From NCBI RefSeq assembly GCF_000224145.3, contig NW_004190506.2:491517-555516 (forward strand): a DNA stretch of 64,000 nucleotides. Reading direction: 5' to 3'. A program made the position numbers and the translations under genes. The notes below the pieces were generated by a model that was given only the letters and a program-made list of their open reading frames with translations, made no database searches and had not been told where the DNA came from. Source of the DNA: Ciona intestinalis. Its lineage: Eukaryota > Chordata > Ascidiacea > Phlebobranchia > Cionidae. Of the stretch, positions 34,201-44,900 are shown piece by piece (positions within the stretch are counted from its first letter, which is position 1; each line of letters starts with the position of its first letter).

Positions 34201-36125
34201 ACATAAATAAAAATTTACCTGCCGTATAAAAATCAATAGATTTAAGAGATATTGCAGAAATATCAAATAGCTGAGTGTTTTCATCTGCCAAACAAGGGCT
34301 AATATTGGCATACGGACCAACAACTTTATCCATTATTTCTATCAAAGCCGTGTTCAATAATGCTGCATTATTTTCAAGCTGAAAACAATCAGATTAATTT
34401 AGAAAAATTAGTAAATTACGATGTCCGAACAAAATATAAAACCAACATTTTAAGTCATCTGATTACTGTATTTTTAATTTACCACACAGTGATAGAGTAT
34501 ATATATATACATTTATAAGTATATACATATACTTTATATAAACAGTATATTTATATTTACCACTGTACAAATATCTTGTTCATTGAATTCTGATTTATCA
34601 TCTGAAAGACTGGCAAGCATCATTGCAAATGTCTGTTGATTTGAAATAGAATGAATTTGATGCAACTACAGTCATTATAACACAAGGGTTCTGTTTTATA
34701 CACTCCATGCTCACTAATGAGTTACAACATATATAACTTTATGACCAATTATGTTTTTCGAATATTTCTTTATTCAATGTTTTTTGCCAAAGTTTTCCAG
34801 TATTTTCACGAGTATGTCAGTCTGGTTATTTTTAGTTTAAATTTTATTTCCCAGCCAATTCCAATCAACATACAGTTGTAACTTTATTTTCCAATTCTTT
34901 CCACTTTTCTAATTCAGCATCAAGTTTACTGTTCGTTTCTTTTGTAAATTGATCAATTTCTGAAACCAGTTCCGTTTCCTTACAGTTTAGTTGTTTTAGA
35001 AATGAATTGTAAATTTCCAGCAGATTGGAATGAACTTCAGCATGTGCTTGCTTTGTTCTATTGTTAAAATATAAAAATATGAATCCCTGTTATTGCTAGT
35101 TTTCCTAATAATTTTTATTGGAACTTAAAATATAAATACCAATTCAGCCCTATTAATGAGGGTCAAAGAATGTTTCAAATTTCTTTGCATTGGGCTAAAG
35201 CTACATGCCTACTGCCCAATATGTCCCAAACAGTTTGCAAATGCCTGATGCAGCTCTGCTGCCATTGTTTTAAAATTTAAATATAATCCACCGAAACAGC
35301 TGATTAGTATTAGCTACAGTCAACATGTTATATGTATTTGGATTTGGATTTGTAATCTTCAACATTCTATACGAATTATGCCAATGGCAAACAAACATAT
35401 TGGGAAAGTATGAAAAAAATATAAAATTAGGGTCTAAATAAAAGCAAAAAATTAAAATGTGGTCACTGTAAAAATATAGCAAACATAGTTTCTCATACTG
35501 TTCCATTATTTTCGTCTTTAAATTCTTTTTCCTGGAAATTTCTAATTTTATTTTTTCTTGAGCCTCCCTACGAAAAATATAATATTAATATTCTGTTTGG
35601 TTCTAAAATCTAAGCCAAATTACATGCGAAAAACTTTGACCCTTTCGTAATACATTTTCTTCTTAAAATCATCTTTTAAAGGTTGTATATCATGGCCCAA
35701 AAAGAAACCCTGGGAGTGGAACCCAACCCGGCATTGCTCGCATAACAACACCCCAGCAAACGTGTTGTCTTCTGTGTTGAAACATATAGATATAGAGTGA
35801 AAGATAATAACTAAAATATATAGAAAGTTAAAGATAAATACTAAGAGTTAAAGATAACTAATAACCACTACCACAATAATATTAATACTATTAGGGATGG
35901 AATTGTTTTGTACATTTTTAAAAAAACACAAAAAAAAATAGAAAAAACATTTTTTATATTAAAAACTGTATTACACATATATAATACAAGTTATTTTAAT
36001 ATATAAATATATATTGAATTATTGTTCCAATATTCCTTACTTTCCAGTGGGTTAACACACGTGAAGCAGATATGGTTTGGTTCTTCTTTCTCACAAACTC
36101 TACAAAACATATTCGCTAGCGCCAT
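25255..36125 (-). CDS. 22-exon B-box-like / coiled-coil / Tudor-like / CCHC-knuckle protein
   Basis: Exons: 36125-36041, 35771-35654, 35567-35499, 35057-34883, 34632-34561, 34378-34219, 33787-33595, 32547-32434, 31922-31803, 31430-31352, 30811-30789, 30422-30071, 29771-29444, 29067-28953, 28563-28438, 27801-27739, 27675-27651, 27589-27534, 27277-27229, 26143-25984, 25482-25375, 25312-25255. Every junction agrees in phase, giving about 882 residues. Residues 8-55 form a B-box-like finger (C8 C11 C20 C23 C39 C42 H47 H55, then IQPL). Coiled coil follows to about 170. Residues about 255-400 resemble an extended Tudor domain (PWEVHLGDIGELYN, then NELVVKG). Residues about 630-710 end SYLKKFPEIQ, somewhat like a LOTUS domain. 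CYNCNDRGHATTAC near 836-849 is a CCHC knuckle, before a basic RG/RK tail. Exon 7 lacks one base; the intron after exon 15 uses a GC donor. A germ-granule or piRNA scaffold is plausible by domain analogy with TRIM-Tudor proteins, but unproven. Confidence 0.7.
25612..25910 (+). mobile_element. diverged tRNA-derived SINE
   Basis: GGCATAGTGGGTACAGCGC and GCGGGTTCCAGACTC mark the tRNA-like head; the tail has TATAACGATTGTCACTGCC. Inside an intron of the Tudor-like gene. Confidence 0.65.
26195..26300 (-). mobile_element. SINE tail fragment
   Basis: GGCGGGGCAACGACAGTTG and CAGTGTTTTGTTTCATACAC. Confidence 0.65.
26720..26845 (-). mobile_element. SINE tail fragment
   Basis: GGCAGGGCAACGATAGTC and CACGGGTCTTCTGTTTCATA. 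Confidence 0.65.
26993..27157 (-). mobile_element. MITE copy
   Basis: ATAGTGGGGTGAGGTAAGATG at left starts after AT (positions 26991-26992); right end CATATTACCCCACAG. Confidence 0.75.
28050..28168 (-). mobile_element. SINE middle fragment
   Basis: AAATTTAGACAACTCT, then GTGTCTTGCTC and CGCCCACAATGGTAGCAG. Confidence 0.65.
28648..28692 (+). mobile_element. SINE head fragment
   Basis: GCCGTGGCAAAGTGATTGGC and CCTCTAACCCAGAGG; only the tRNA-like 5' part. Confidence 0.55.
28749..28946 (-). mobile_element. MITE copy next to a splice donor
   Basis: Ends TAGAGTGGGGGAAGATGG and CTACCCTTCTACTATATA. Its right end is only a few bases from the donor of exon 14 of the Tudor-like gene (28952-28951). 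Confidence 0.8.
30870..31150 (-). mobile_element. SINE, near full length
   Basis: Reverse orientation: GACAGTTGTTATAAAAC, TTAGACAACCCATAAGG, then CACAATGGTAGCAGCAAC and TCTGGATTAGAGGCAG. Confidence 0.78.
31165..31295 (-). mobile_element. SINE tail fragment adjoining a full SINE
   Basis: CATCCTCGCATGACAGTAAA and ACACAGGTGTTCTGTTTC; only the 3' half is present. Confidence 0.7.
32190..32391 (-). mobile_element. MITE copy
   Basis: AGTAGGGTGAGGGAAGAT and CATCTTCCCCCACCTACT; in an intron of the Tudor-like gene. Confidence 0.82.
33595..33787 (-). CDS. exon 7 of the Tudor-like gene, with a one-base frame break
   Basis: The acceptor side is open in one frame (FELNDGFEFDIPK) and the donor side in another (VITLSAPSLYSKPWEV). 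Flanking exons demand that the two be joined, and the exon is one base short of the length that would do so. The break falls at or near a run of four A's (33708-33711 on the minus strand). An assembly error or a null allele are both possible. Confidence 0.65.
34650..34762 (-). mobile_element. SINE tail fragment
   Basis: CTACAGTCATTATAACACAAG minus one base and GGTTCTGTTTTATACAC. Confidence 0.6.
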
Positions 36126-36711
36126 TTTGTTTACCGTTAATTATTCAACTTGTCTTACAATGTAAACAAAAAATAAACCACATTAATAACAGTTATAACC
36201 TATATATTAAAGCGTCTTCTATCAAGTACTTAACTATAGGTAAGTACTTAGTGCACCCAATCGATGAAACTAACTAAAAGTATGCTTGAACTATATATGT
36301 TACGACCACGGACCACAGAAATATAGGTTACGACCTACGCCACGAACGAACGTTTTGCGTGTAAATTGATTAATTTTCTAGATCTTAAACAATGTTGTAC
36401 CACAACAACAACCAAACACAGCATTGCAAAATAATATTACAGTTTTATAATCACCACATTTAAAACCGAACTTTAAAGAACAACATTCAAACGAAACACA
36501 TACGATTTTGGAAATTATGACGGAAATTTAGCGGGAAACATGACAAATGTGATTTCTATGATTACTTTTTACAGAACGGGGTGTATAAAATCACAATTTG
36601 AATTTCGTATCTTGCCATTTTAATTTACCATTACGATTTTATTACACAGTACAAGTTTAAAAACTGAGGATAGATTGGTAATATATGAAGAAATAATGAC
36701 GCATTCTGCCA
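36126..36711. other. intergenic, Tudor-like gene promoter region
   Basis: About 590 bp between two minus-strand genes. AT-rich, no repeat or TATA recognised. The spacing is too wide for a typical Ciona operon. Confidence 0.5.
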
Positions 36712-39700
36712 CTATAGTCCGCTTGTTTTCTCTACGCTCTAAAATAGAAAAATAGGCTTTAATATACTGTAAATCAAGTTTAATGCACCATATAATTAAG
36801 AATGGTAAAGTATTGCAAGCGTCCAAGAAAGAGTCATATTACCTGCTTTCCATCACTTGAATGCAGCGGTTCGCCCCACATTGCAATATCGCCTTTGTCA
36901 GAAGAAGACATCTGTACATAAAAACGTAAATTATTTACGTGTGTAGGATAGCCTATAGTTGCGTAGGATAAGAAAGGACACCTTTGGGACGCAACCAAAT
37001 ATCCGTATCGTGTTTTTCCTAAATAACAACGGCTTATATGGGAGTCGTGAGGACACGGCTTTATATTTCTGCGAATGTTTGTTTATTACTACCAAATGGG
37101 ACGAAAAAATGGAATGAAAAGGTGTACCATCTTCCCTACTATAAATAACATACCCCAAACGTTGCTTTAAGTTCTTCGGTGTTAAGCTCGGTCATAAAGG
37201 CTGATCGTTGGTTATTCTATAAACAGTTCATATAATTAGGATTATAAAACAAACTGAGAAAGTAAACAATTTACTTGGTTTGCATTCGCTGCGTACATAT
37301 TTTGTTCCGGATATATTGGCACCAAAACGGAACGATATCCTACAAAACGACAATACGTTATATAGTTTAGCTCAATAAATACTAGATTAACTGTAATAAG
37401 TACCAAGAATCTAACCCTGATCTGGTGCTCATAGAGTTGGAGGATTATTTTGTAAAGAAAAACAGTAAGGATCCGGTAACAACCAAAAAAACAAGACCAA
37501 CCAATATATAGTACTGTTTGTGGGGGAAGATGGGACACCTTTAGCACATAGTATCTAAATATCCTGATCGCGTTTTAAACAATTAACAACGGTCTATGGG
37601 AGTCATGAGGTTCCGTTTTTATAGTTCGTTTAATATTTTTTGTTTACAACCAAATTGGTCGATAAAATAAAAATAAAAAGTGTCCCATCTTCCCCCACTC
37701 TACTATATAATGAAATATATATTTTTTTGCCTAAAGAGCATCTCCAGTCTCTGCAACTAGAGTAACTATATAGTCTTTAACTAAACAACGTGATGGACTT
37801 TCCAGAATGCAGATTTATAGGCACGAACGTTCATGGTGATCCATGCTTACCTATTGGCATTCGTTGGTTGGGAAATATAACGTTCGGCTGTGATGGATCG
37901 TCGCCTGGGTATTGCAAAGCCATGTTTATGTGACCTTGGTTTTGCAGTGACATCACCTGCGATAATGTGGACAGTTTTAGAAGAACTCAAAGTATAAATA
38001 TATGGACAGAAAAACATGCCACTAAAATTTAAGTTAAGAATATATAATACTGTTCGATAAGATGAAATACAGTTATAACATATATTATCCAATATTTTCT
38101 AATCGCGTTTGTAACAACTAAAAACGTCCGTTTAATGTCATGAAAATGTGGTTATACGATCGTTTGAATGTTTTTTTTTGTTTGGCACGATTAAACAGAA
38201 CTAAATAATGTACCATCTTACCTCCACTTATAACCTACTATGCCACGAGTACTAAACATTAAAAAATAACTAGAATGTTATTTCTGGTGATCTGTAAAAC
38301 TATTTACCTGTTGCTTTTGCTTGTTGTTTCCAGATGAAGCTTTGCAGCAATATGCAAATTGTGTGATTGACAGGCAGAGAGAAACAAATCCGAAGAAGGC
38401 AGTTATACCGTGCAATATAGTAAGCGACATGTCCTGTTTAATATTAATAACTACCTTTTTGTCTCTTAGCTTAGGTTATGCCAGGAAAGATTTAGAATTA
38501 GAAAATAAATAAAAAGACAAGATATATATAGACAAACGACATTGGTTAAAACAAGCTTATAGTAGAAGCATATTTACGTTTAATTGGAAGAAAGAAACGT
38601 TATCGCAGATTTAACTTATATTGTAAATGCTCGCCTTAAAGATCTAATCGATAATGTACTGTGTGCACATCTACCATTCTTTAATACCAGGAGTTTATAA
38701 TAGGACTCCGAAATTGTTTACCCGACAGGAGTATAATATATATCACATATGTGCGTACAGTGCACAAATTAGTATTCATTTTGCAATATAGTCTTGGTAC
38801 TCAACTTTGCTGCTGTATTTAATATAAGCAAATACCCAAGTTAGTAAACAAAACATAAAATATTTTATTTAGCTTTTCAGATACATTAGAGAAGATCAGA
38901 TTAATTGGTAAAACGAAGAGAACGGAATTAGCAACAAAACGACAGTCGTTACTCACGTTAAGGTAAAAACTACTTGAATAAAAGTATCAGATAAAGTGTG
39001 GCTGCTAAACACACAATAAAACAACAATGTACTGTACCTGGCATAGGTACTGGTTCTCAACGTAGTCATAGCAGTAAATGTACGTATTTGTGGCTGAAAA
39101 CGCCCCGACTATAACGATAGCGGTTGACATCACCGCTGATAGAATGCTGACTGTCAAGTTTCCTTTCAACTGCACATATATGTCGAAAATAAACAAACTA
39201 AACGAGATACTTGTAATTAAAAAAGCATGCAAAACTAACTAAAAATTTGGCTTATTATTAGCTTTTGATTACGATGTAACCTGTATCTTTTTTATGTATA
39301 TAGAGTATAGGGTGCGGAAGATGAGACACCTTTTTATCCTCTTTTCTATAACTAGATGTTGTTTACTTTAAATATAAAATTTATAACTAGGACAAAAGGT
39401 ATATGGGACACCAATCGTTATTAATACGTAAGGTATTTCTATTTTAAACAATAAACAGTTCAAACATGACTCACTTACCAAACAACTAGTTGGATTCTTT
39501 GAGTGCAGAAATGCCAATAACCCGGATACCGCTATCTAAAATAAACATGTTTTTGGTGGTTGTAATTAAAGCTGAAATGTACTGGTTAGATATATACGGA
39601 AATACGTTTGACGTCAACATCAAATAACTTGCAATAAAAAGATAAATCATAAACTTAAACTATTCGAGTCAAATTAATGGGCAATAAAAATATAAATGAT

Positions 39701-40194
39701 AACCTTAATATTTCTAATATTGCTATTTATTTAACTATATGAGTTAAATTAACTTACAAAAACGCCACCCCATACTCCCGCCGCTACCAATAATAACTCT
39801 TCGTCGTCATATGCATCTTCACGCAGTAATGGAGGAACTATTCCTATGATGCCTAAAACGAAGCAAATGGATCCGAATACTAGTTCTGCTATCTGAAACA
39901 GCAAAAATGAATGAGTGTATTTTTGCACGATTTGATAACTGGTGCGTGTTGAATGATATAGTAGGGTGGGGTCAAATGGGATAGAGGATACGGTAAACAC
40001 TATTCTGTATGAAAATATATCCCGTCTTATCCCACCCCACTATAGCTTGAGTTAAAGTTATATTATTACTAGTCAAACCTTACCCCGATTCCACGAAATT
40101 CAGCTGCATACTTATTGCTTGACTTTGGTTGTCCTGCTGTTGGGATTAGGGTGTTCATTGTAACCTGTGGGGCTGGGTTTATCGGTGTTTGCAT
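36712..40194 (-). CDS. MS4A-like four-transmembrane protein, first tandem copy
   Basis: Ten exons with matching phases: 40194-40084, 39892-39758, 39535-39479, 39169-39038, 38433-38308, 37956-37851, 37339-37275, 37216-37154, 36911-36843, 36738-36712, giving 296 residues. MS4A proteins (CD20 relatives) are plasma-membrane or endosomal four-helix proteins that tune calcium signalling and trafficking. Residues 38-82 hold helix 1 and end GVWGGVF. Exon 3 completes helix 2 (AVSGLLAF) and ends in the MS4A-like NPTSCL. Exon 4 is helix 3 with an extracellular loop containing CYDY. Exon 5 is helix 4 (HGITAFFGFVSLCLS) ending in a double cysteine. The 37-residue N-terminus and long hydrophilic C-terminus are cytoplasmic by the family topology. 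The next upstream gene on the same strand is a clear paralogue with the same exon plan. Last four exons were found by splice phase only. Confidence 0.82.
36950..37146 (+). mobile_element. MITE copy
   Basis: GTAGGATAAGAAAGGACACC at left, CATCTTCCCTACTATA at right; in an intron of the first MS4A-like gene. Confidence 0.75.
37505..37708 (+). mobile_element. MITE copy
   Basis: TAGTACTGTTTGTGGGGGAAG and CTTCCCCCACTCTACTATA, in an intron of the first MS4A-like gene. Confidence 0.83.
38043..38230 (+). mobile_element. strongly diverged MITE copy
   Basis: Only GATAAGATGAAATAC and CCATCTTACCTCCAC remain of the ends; internal order is preserved. Confidence 0.55.
39298..39410 (-). mobile_element. partial MITE copy
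   Basis: Left end TATAGGGTGCGGAAGATGAG, right part lost or scrambled. Confidence 0.6.
39956..40044. mobile_element. internally deleted MITE (about 89 bp)
   Basis: Both ends are good (TAGTAGGGTGGGGTCAAATG; TCTTATCCCACCCCACTATA) but most of the interior is gone. Confidence 0.8.
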
Positions 40195-40802
40195 TTTAAA
40201 CACAACGTATTGTAAAATATCGAATAGGCCCAACTTGGTAATGATTCTGTAGTTTAAAACACTTTTTAATTTAACTTAATTGTCTTATACCTTTCTGGGA
40301 AGTCAAACCGAACTATATCTTATATCTGACAGAATAATTTTTAATTTAACAAGGTTGTAAAGCTTGGAAATTACCTTTCTAACTGAACAAACGTTGCAGT
40401 ACCAGGCACAGTAACAATTCTTCATACGTGCACATGACATGGGCCAGTACTGTATGCGCTATGCACACAAACCGAAGTAGGCGAACCGGTGATAGGATGT
40501 TGGGTTGTCCGAAAACAAAACCCTTTGGGACTGTGGTAAATATACAGTTATAAAAGCCAAAACAAGTAGCACAAGGTTTTAATTGCATATTTTTCTACAA
40601 GTATCTATTTTATTATCGATAAGAGCATTATGAACTTTAAAATAAAATAAAAGATTGTAGAAAATAAGATATAGAAATATAATTTATGAGTTAATATATA
40701 ATCTTATTATAAAATCAACATTTGCAAATAATAAAAAAATTAAAGCATTAAAGAACAATTCAATTAAGGCCAACTATGCAGTATATTTACATGTGGTACA
40801 TA

Positions 40803-40998
40803 TGGTACAGTGGGATAAAATGGAACACTTTGAACACATATTACTCAAATATCGTGATCGTGTTTTAAACAATTAACAACGGTCCATGGGAGTCGTGAGG
40901 ATACGGTTTTATAATTCTTTGAACGTTCTTTGTTGGCTATCAAATAAGACGAGTAAATAAAAAAAAGGTGTCCCATATTTCCCCCACCCTACCATATA
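40803..40998 (+). mobile_element. MITE copy
   Basis: ACAGTGGGATAAAATGGAAC and TTTCCCCCACCCTACCATATA. Confidence 0.8.
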
Positions 40999-41619
40999 AT
41001 ACGAATACAAGATTGCCAAAGGTTTGTCTTTGGGCTCCGACTAGGGCTTTAATTTTAGCAATATTACTGTTTGCCGATAACTATGTTACAACATAAGTGT
41101 CAAAATAGATTTAGTACAATACGTAAATAACTGCTGTATAGTTACCTATAGGCGACTCCATATTACACAAAAGCTCGTTCCATCGTAGTGATTGCGCAAT
41201 CTTTAGAATACTTGAAAGTTTTCATGTTTGAACCAAATCTCATGATAATGTCGTTTAAAATGAACCAATATCCTTTTATAAGGTTATGTCTAGATACTTC
41301 TAAAACTAACAAAAGATCGTTTCTTACAAAACAGTTAGAATGTTTTGGTAAGCTATTGTAAGAGTAACCAAACACGAAATACCAAACTTGACTGAAAAAC
41401 TATCACGACCCTACTGTACTCGTTAACTCAATCTAACTGGTATTAACAAACCCTGCCAATCTTTCCTTGCACGGCGTTTAACTATGCAGCGTGCTTCAAG
41501 CTCACAGACGATGATTTGCCTGCGAGAGGCTCGCGCGTTTAATTTGTGACGTCACACTACGTTTTCGGATTTCCACATTTTCGGGAATTTTGACAAAATG
41601 GCGAAACAAAAAAGCCGAT

Positions 41620-41715
41620 CGGCAAGTAAGCAACTGTAATACACCCGTGTTATAACGACTGTCGTTTTCCGGCCACGTAGGATAAAGCAAGTTACATTCG
41701 TTCGAATCAAGAGAC
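41620..41715 (+). mobile_element. SINE tail fragment
   Basis: CACCCGTGTTATAACGACTG and GTAGGATAAAGCAAGTTAC. Confidence 0.65.
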
Positions 41716-41985
41716 CAAGTTGAATATGAAAGGCACCACAAAAAGCTTGCGTTTTCAACACACACAGTAACTATCAGTGGTGCCAGAAGTCAAATTTGAG
41801 TGGAGCAAAACAACTGAAAACTTCGACCGTTGGTAAAACACATTGTAAACATTTAAATACCAGCGATATTCTAGTTTACGCATATGATGTAATAAAAGCT
41901 AATAATTAAAATTGTATAATCAAAATAGTGTTTAACGTGTTTGACATGAAAAATAAAAGTATTATAGATTGTATTTACACAGTTG

Positions 41986-44900
41986 TTAAGCATCAGAAGT
42001 AGCTGATGTCGTCGGTGCGGGTTCTTGAATCAAGCCGGGTATATTAACCTATAGATAATACAGTATAAATTATTTTAGATTATTTGTTACTATAGCATTT
42101 TCTATGTGGGTGAGGTCCCGCGGCGTAACACGCCATGGGTCACAGGATTTAGGCCACAATTGGCCCATTACCCCAACACCCAGGGTGCTACTGCATATGG
42201 ACCTTCCCAGTTTAAGGAGCCTGTCGCTTCGCCGGAGGTTAAGGCGACCAATGCTTTTTTACAATAGGATAAGGATATGGGGTATGGTTAGGTAAAGATT
42301 GGAATTAGAAATTGCATGGTCTTTAGTCTTTATTCTGTTTTGATTTTTTTTTCTTGATAAAACAGTTTAAAACGGGAGATTTTAATCAACCTTGGTACAG
42401 AGTGACTAAATGGGTATCGCCTTTACGTAAGAAACTGCGTTTTTGTATATACTATACTTTGTAACAGCAAGATCATCTGAAAGACAGTTAAATTAAGACT
42501 TATTACCTCTGCCTGCATCAAATGGTTGGTGTATGCGGCAGGACCATCTGATACAAGAGCACCTATGTGTGTAGAAAGTAAAATAAGTATTAGATAATCT
42601 TACTAACGTTAAAATTAAGAATACTTTATTCTTGGTTATCTATATTACAGTCTCGGTTAAAACCGCAAGTTTAACGAAGAAAACAACGGCAATATATAGT
42701 AGGGTGGGGGAAGAAGGGACAATGTTTCATTCTGTTTTCTCGTCCCACGTGATAGTAAACAAATAACATTCAAAAAATTATAAAACCGTATTTTCACGAT
42801 TCCCATAGAACGTTTTTATTTGTTTAAAACACGCGATCAGGATATTTGGATATTATGTGCTAAAGGTGTCCTATCTTACCCCACAGTACTTTCCTATATG
42901 GTTGTTGCCAACTAAGACGGTTCTTATCATAATAAATGGATAACTAAAAACAGCGGCACATGGTAAAGTTTTAACGCAACAGTAACATTTATAAAGTTTA
43001 AACCCAGGAATTCCTGACTCACTTGTTGTTGGTTGGTTCTGCTGGTTTGGAGGAATAGCGTAAGGGTTAAACTGAACAGGAATTTGATACAGCACTTGTT
43101 GATTTTGTCCACTGTACACCTGGATTGGTTGAATTTGTCCATTATTTTCAAAAATTGGTTGAATTTGTCCATTAATTCCTTGAATTGGTTGAATTTGTCC
43201 ATTCATTCCATAAATTGGTTGAATTTGTCCATTCATTCCATAAATTGGTTGAATTTGTCCATTTATTCCTTGAATTGGTTGGTTTTGCCCATTAATTCCC
43301 TGCATCATCAACGCCTGAAAGCGACAGCAAGATTTTGTTGGTTTTGGCCAAATTCTTCAAACAAAGCACTATCTCCAAATGACTGCTTAAATACTACTAA
43401 ACAAAGATATGTTCTAACGTTAATAAAAGTGCTTAGCGCGTCCGCCTCTAACCCGGCCAAAGCTAATGGGTTCTGGACTCGTCGCTGCTACCATTGTGGG
43501 CGTATGTGTCCTCAGGCAAGACACTTAACAGCAATTGCTCCAACCCAGTGGTCACGAACGGATTGTCCAAATTATCAGCCATACATAAAAAATGAAAAAC
43601 ATATCACCTATACAAAGTAACTTACATGAGGTGTATAAAACAGAACACCCGATGTCGTTGTTCTGTCATGCGAGGATAAAGTAAGTTACATTCATTCATT
43701 CAAAGCAATATACCCAAATATCATATACCTGGGTATGACTGGTACTGTTGCCACCACAAGATATTTTGCAGCAGTAAGCAGAATGGCTGATACCGTGACA
43801 AAAGCAAATGAATCCAAACCCAGCTGTGATACCGTGTAGTGAAGCCAATAAGGCATTCTGTAATATACAATAAAAACAAATATAAATTAAATTATAGATC
43901 CCAGAGAAAGGATCAGGATATGTTGTTCAGGTATTTGGTCTACTGTGTGAATACATTATAGAGAAAAGAGTATGAAACAAAACACACGTGTAATATAACA
44001 GGGTGGGGGGAGACGGTGCACCTTTAGCACATAATATCCAAATATACTGATCGTGTTTTAAACAATCAACAAAGGTTCATGGGAGTCGTGAGGATATGGT
44101 TTTATAATTCTTTGATTGTTCTTTGTTTACTAAAACATGAGACGAAAAAAATAGAATGAAAAGGTGTCCCATCTTTCCCCACCCTACTTTAACTACTGAT
44201 TGCCAAATGCCTATACAACAAACAAGTTAATTATAATCTATACAAAGAAAACGAATGAAATTATATTTCTTAAATAAAGCATACCGTGTAGCAATAGTAA
44301 TATCCAAAACTGTCATGGTATACTTCAATAACTGGACAAATAGCGGCAATGGTTTCCATTGCAACAATGGTAGCGGAGGCCAAAGTAGCAAGTATACTCA
44401 TCGCAAGATTTGCATTCAACTAAGTAAAAGTTTTGATCAAATTAAACTGTAGTGAGGTATAAGCTTGTGTAAAATATCAAACTCGATTTATCTTACCGCA
44501 GATTTGGTCATCCTGTTTGGATATGCTGCGCCCAATGAACCAGTTATAATCACCTGTATAAAATATATGAGTTTTAATTGAAGTTTTTTTTTTGTGGTAC
44601 TATTAATTTACCAGCCATATTAAACTATTTAATTATGAGGTGTGTTATTCCACGCGTTTTAATATTNNNNNNNNNNNNNNNNNNNNNNNNNNNNNNNNNN
44701 NNNNNNNNNNNNNNNNNNNNNNNNNNNNNNNNNNNNNNNNNNNNNNNNNNNNNNNNNNNNNNNNNNNNNNNNNNNNNNNNNNNNNNNNNNNNNNNNNNNN
44801 NNNNNNNNNNNNNNNNNNNNNNNNNNNNNNNNNNNNNNNNNNNNNNNNNNNNNNNNNNNNNNNNNNNNNNNNNNNNNNNNNNNNNNNNNNNNNNNNNNNN

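Larger units (their letters stand above)
40195..41985. other. intergenic region between the two MS4A-like genes
   Basis: Contains a full MITE (40803-40998) and a SINE tail fragment (about 41620-41715). Open frames at 41163-41375 and 41502-41765 show no domain, and the latter overlaps the SINE. No gene called. Confidence 0.55.

Noticed and set aside
43033-43620. 195-codon plus-strand open frame
   Set aside because: Antisense of the decapeptide exon, continuing into a SINE; the coding evidence is on the other strand.
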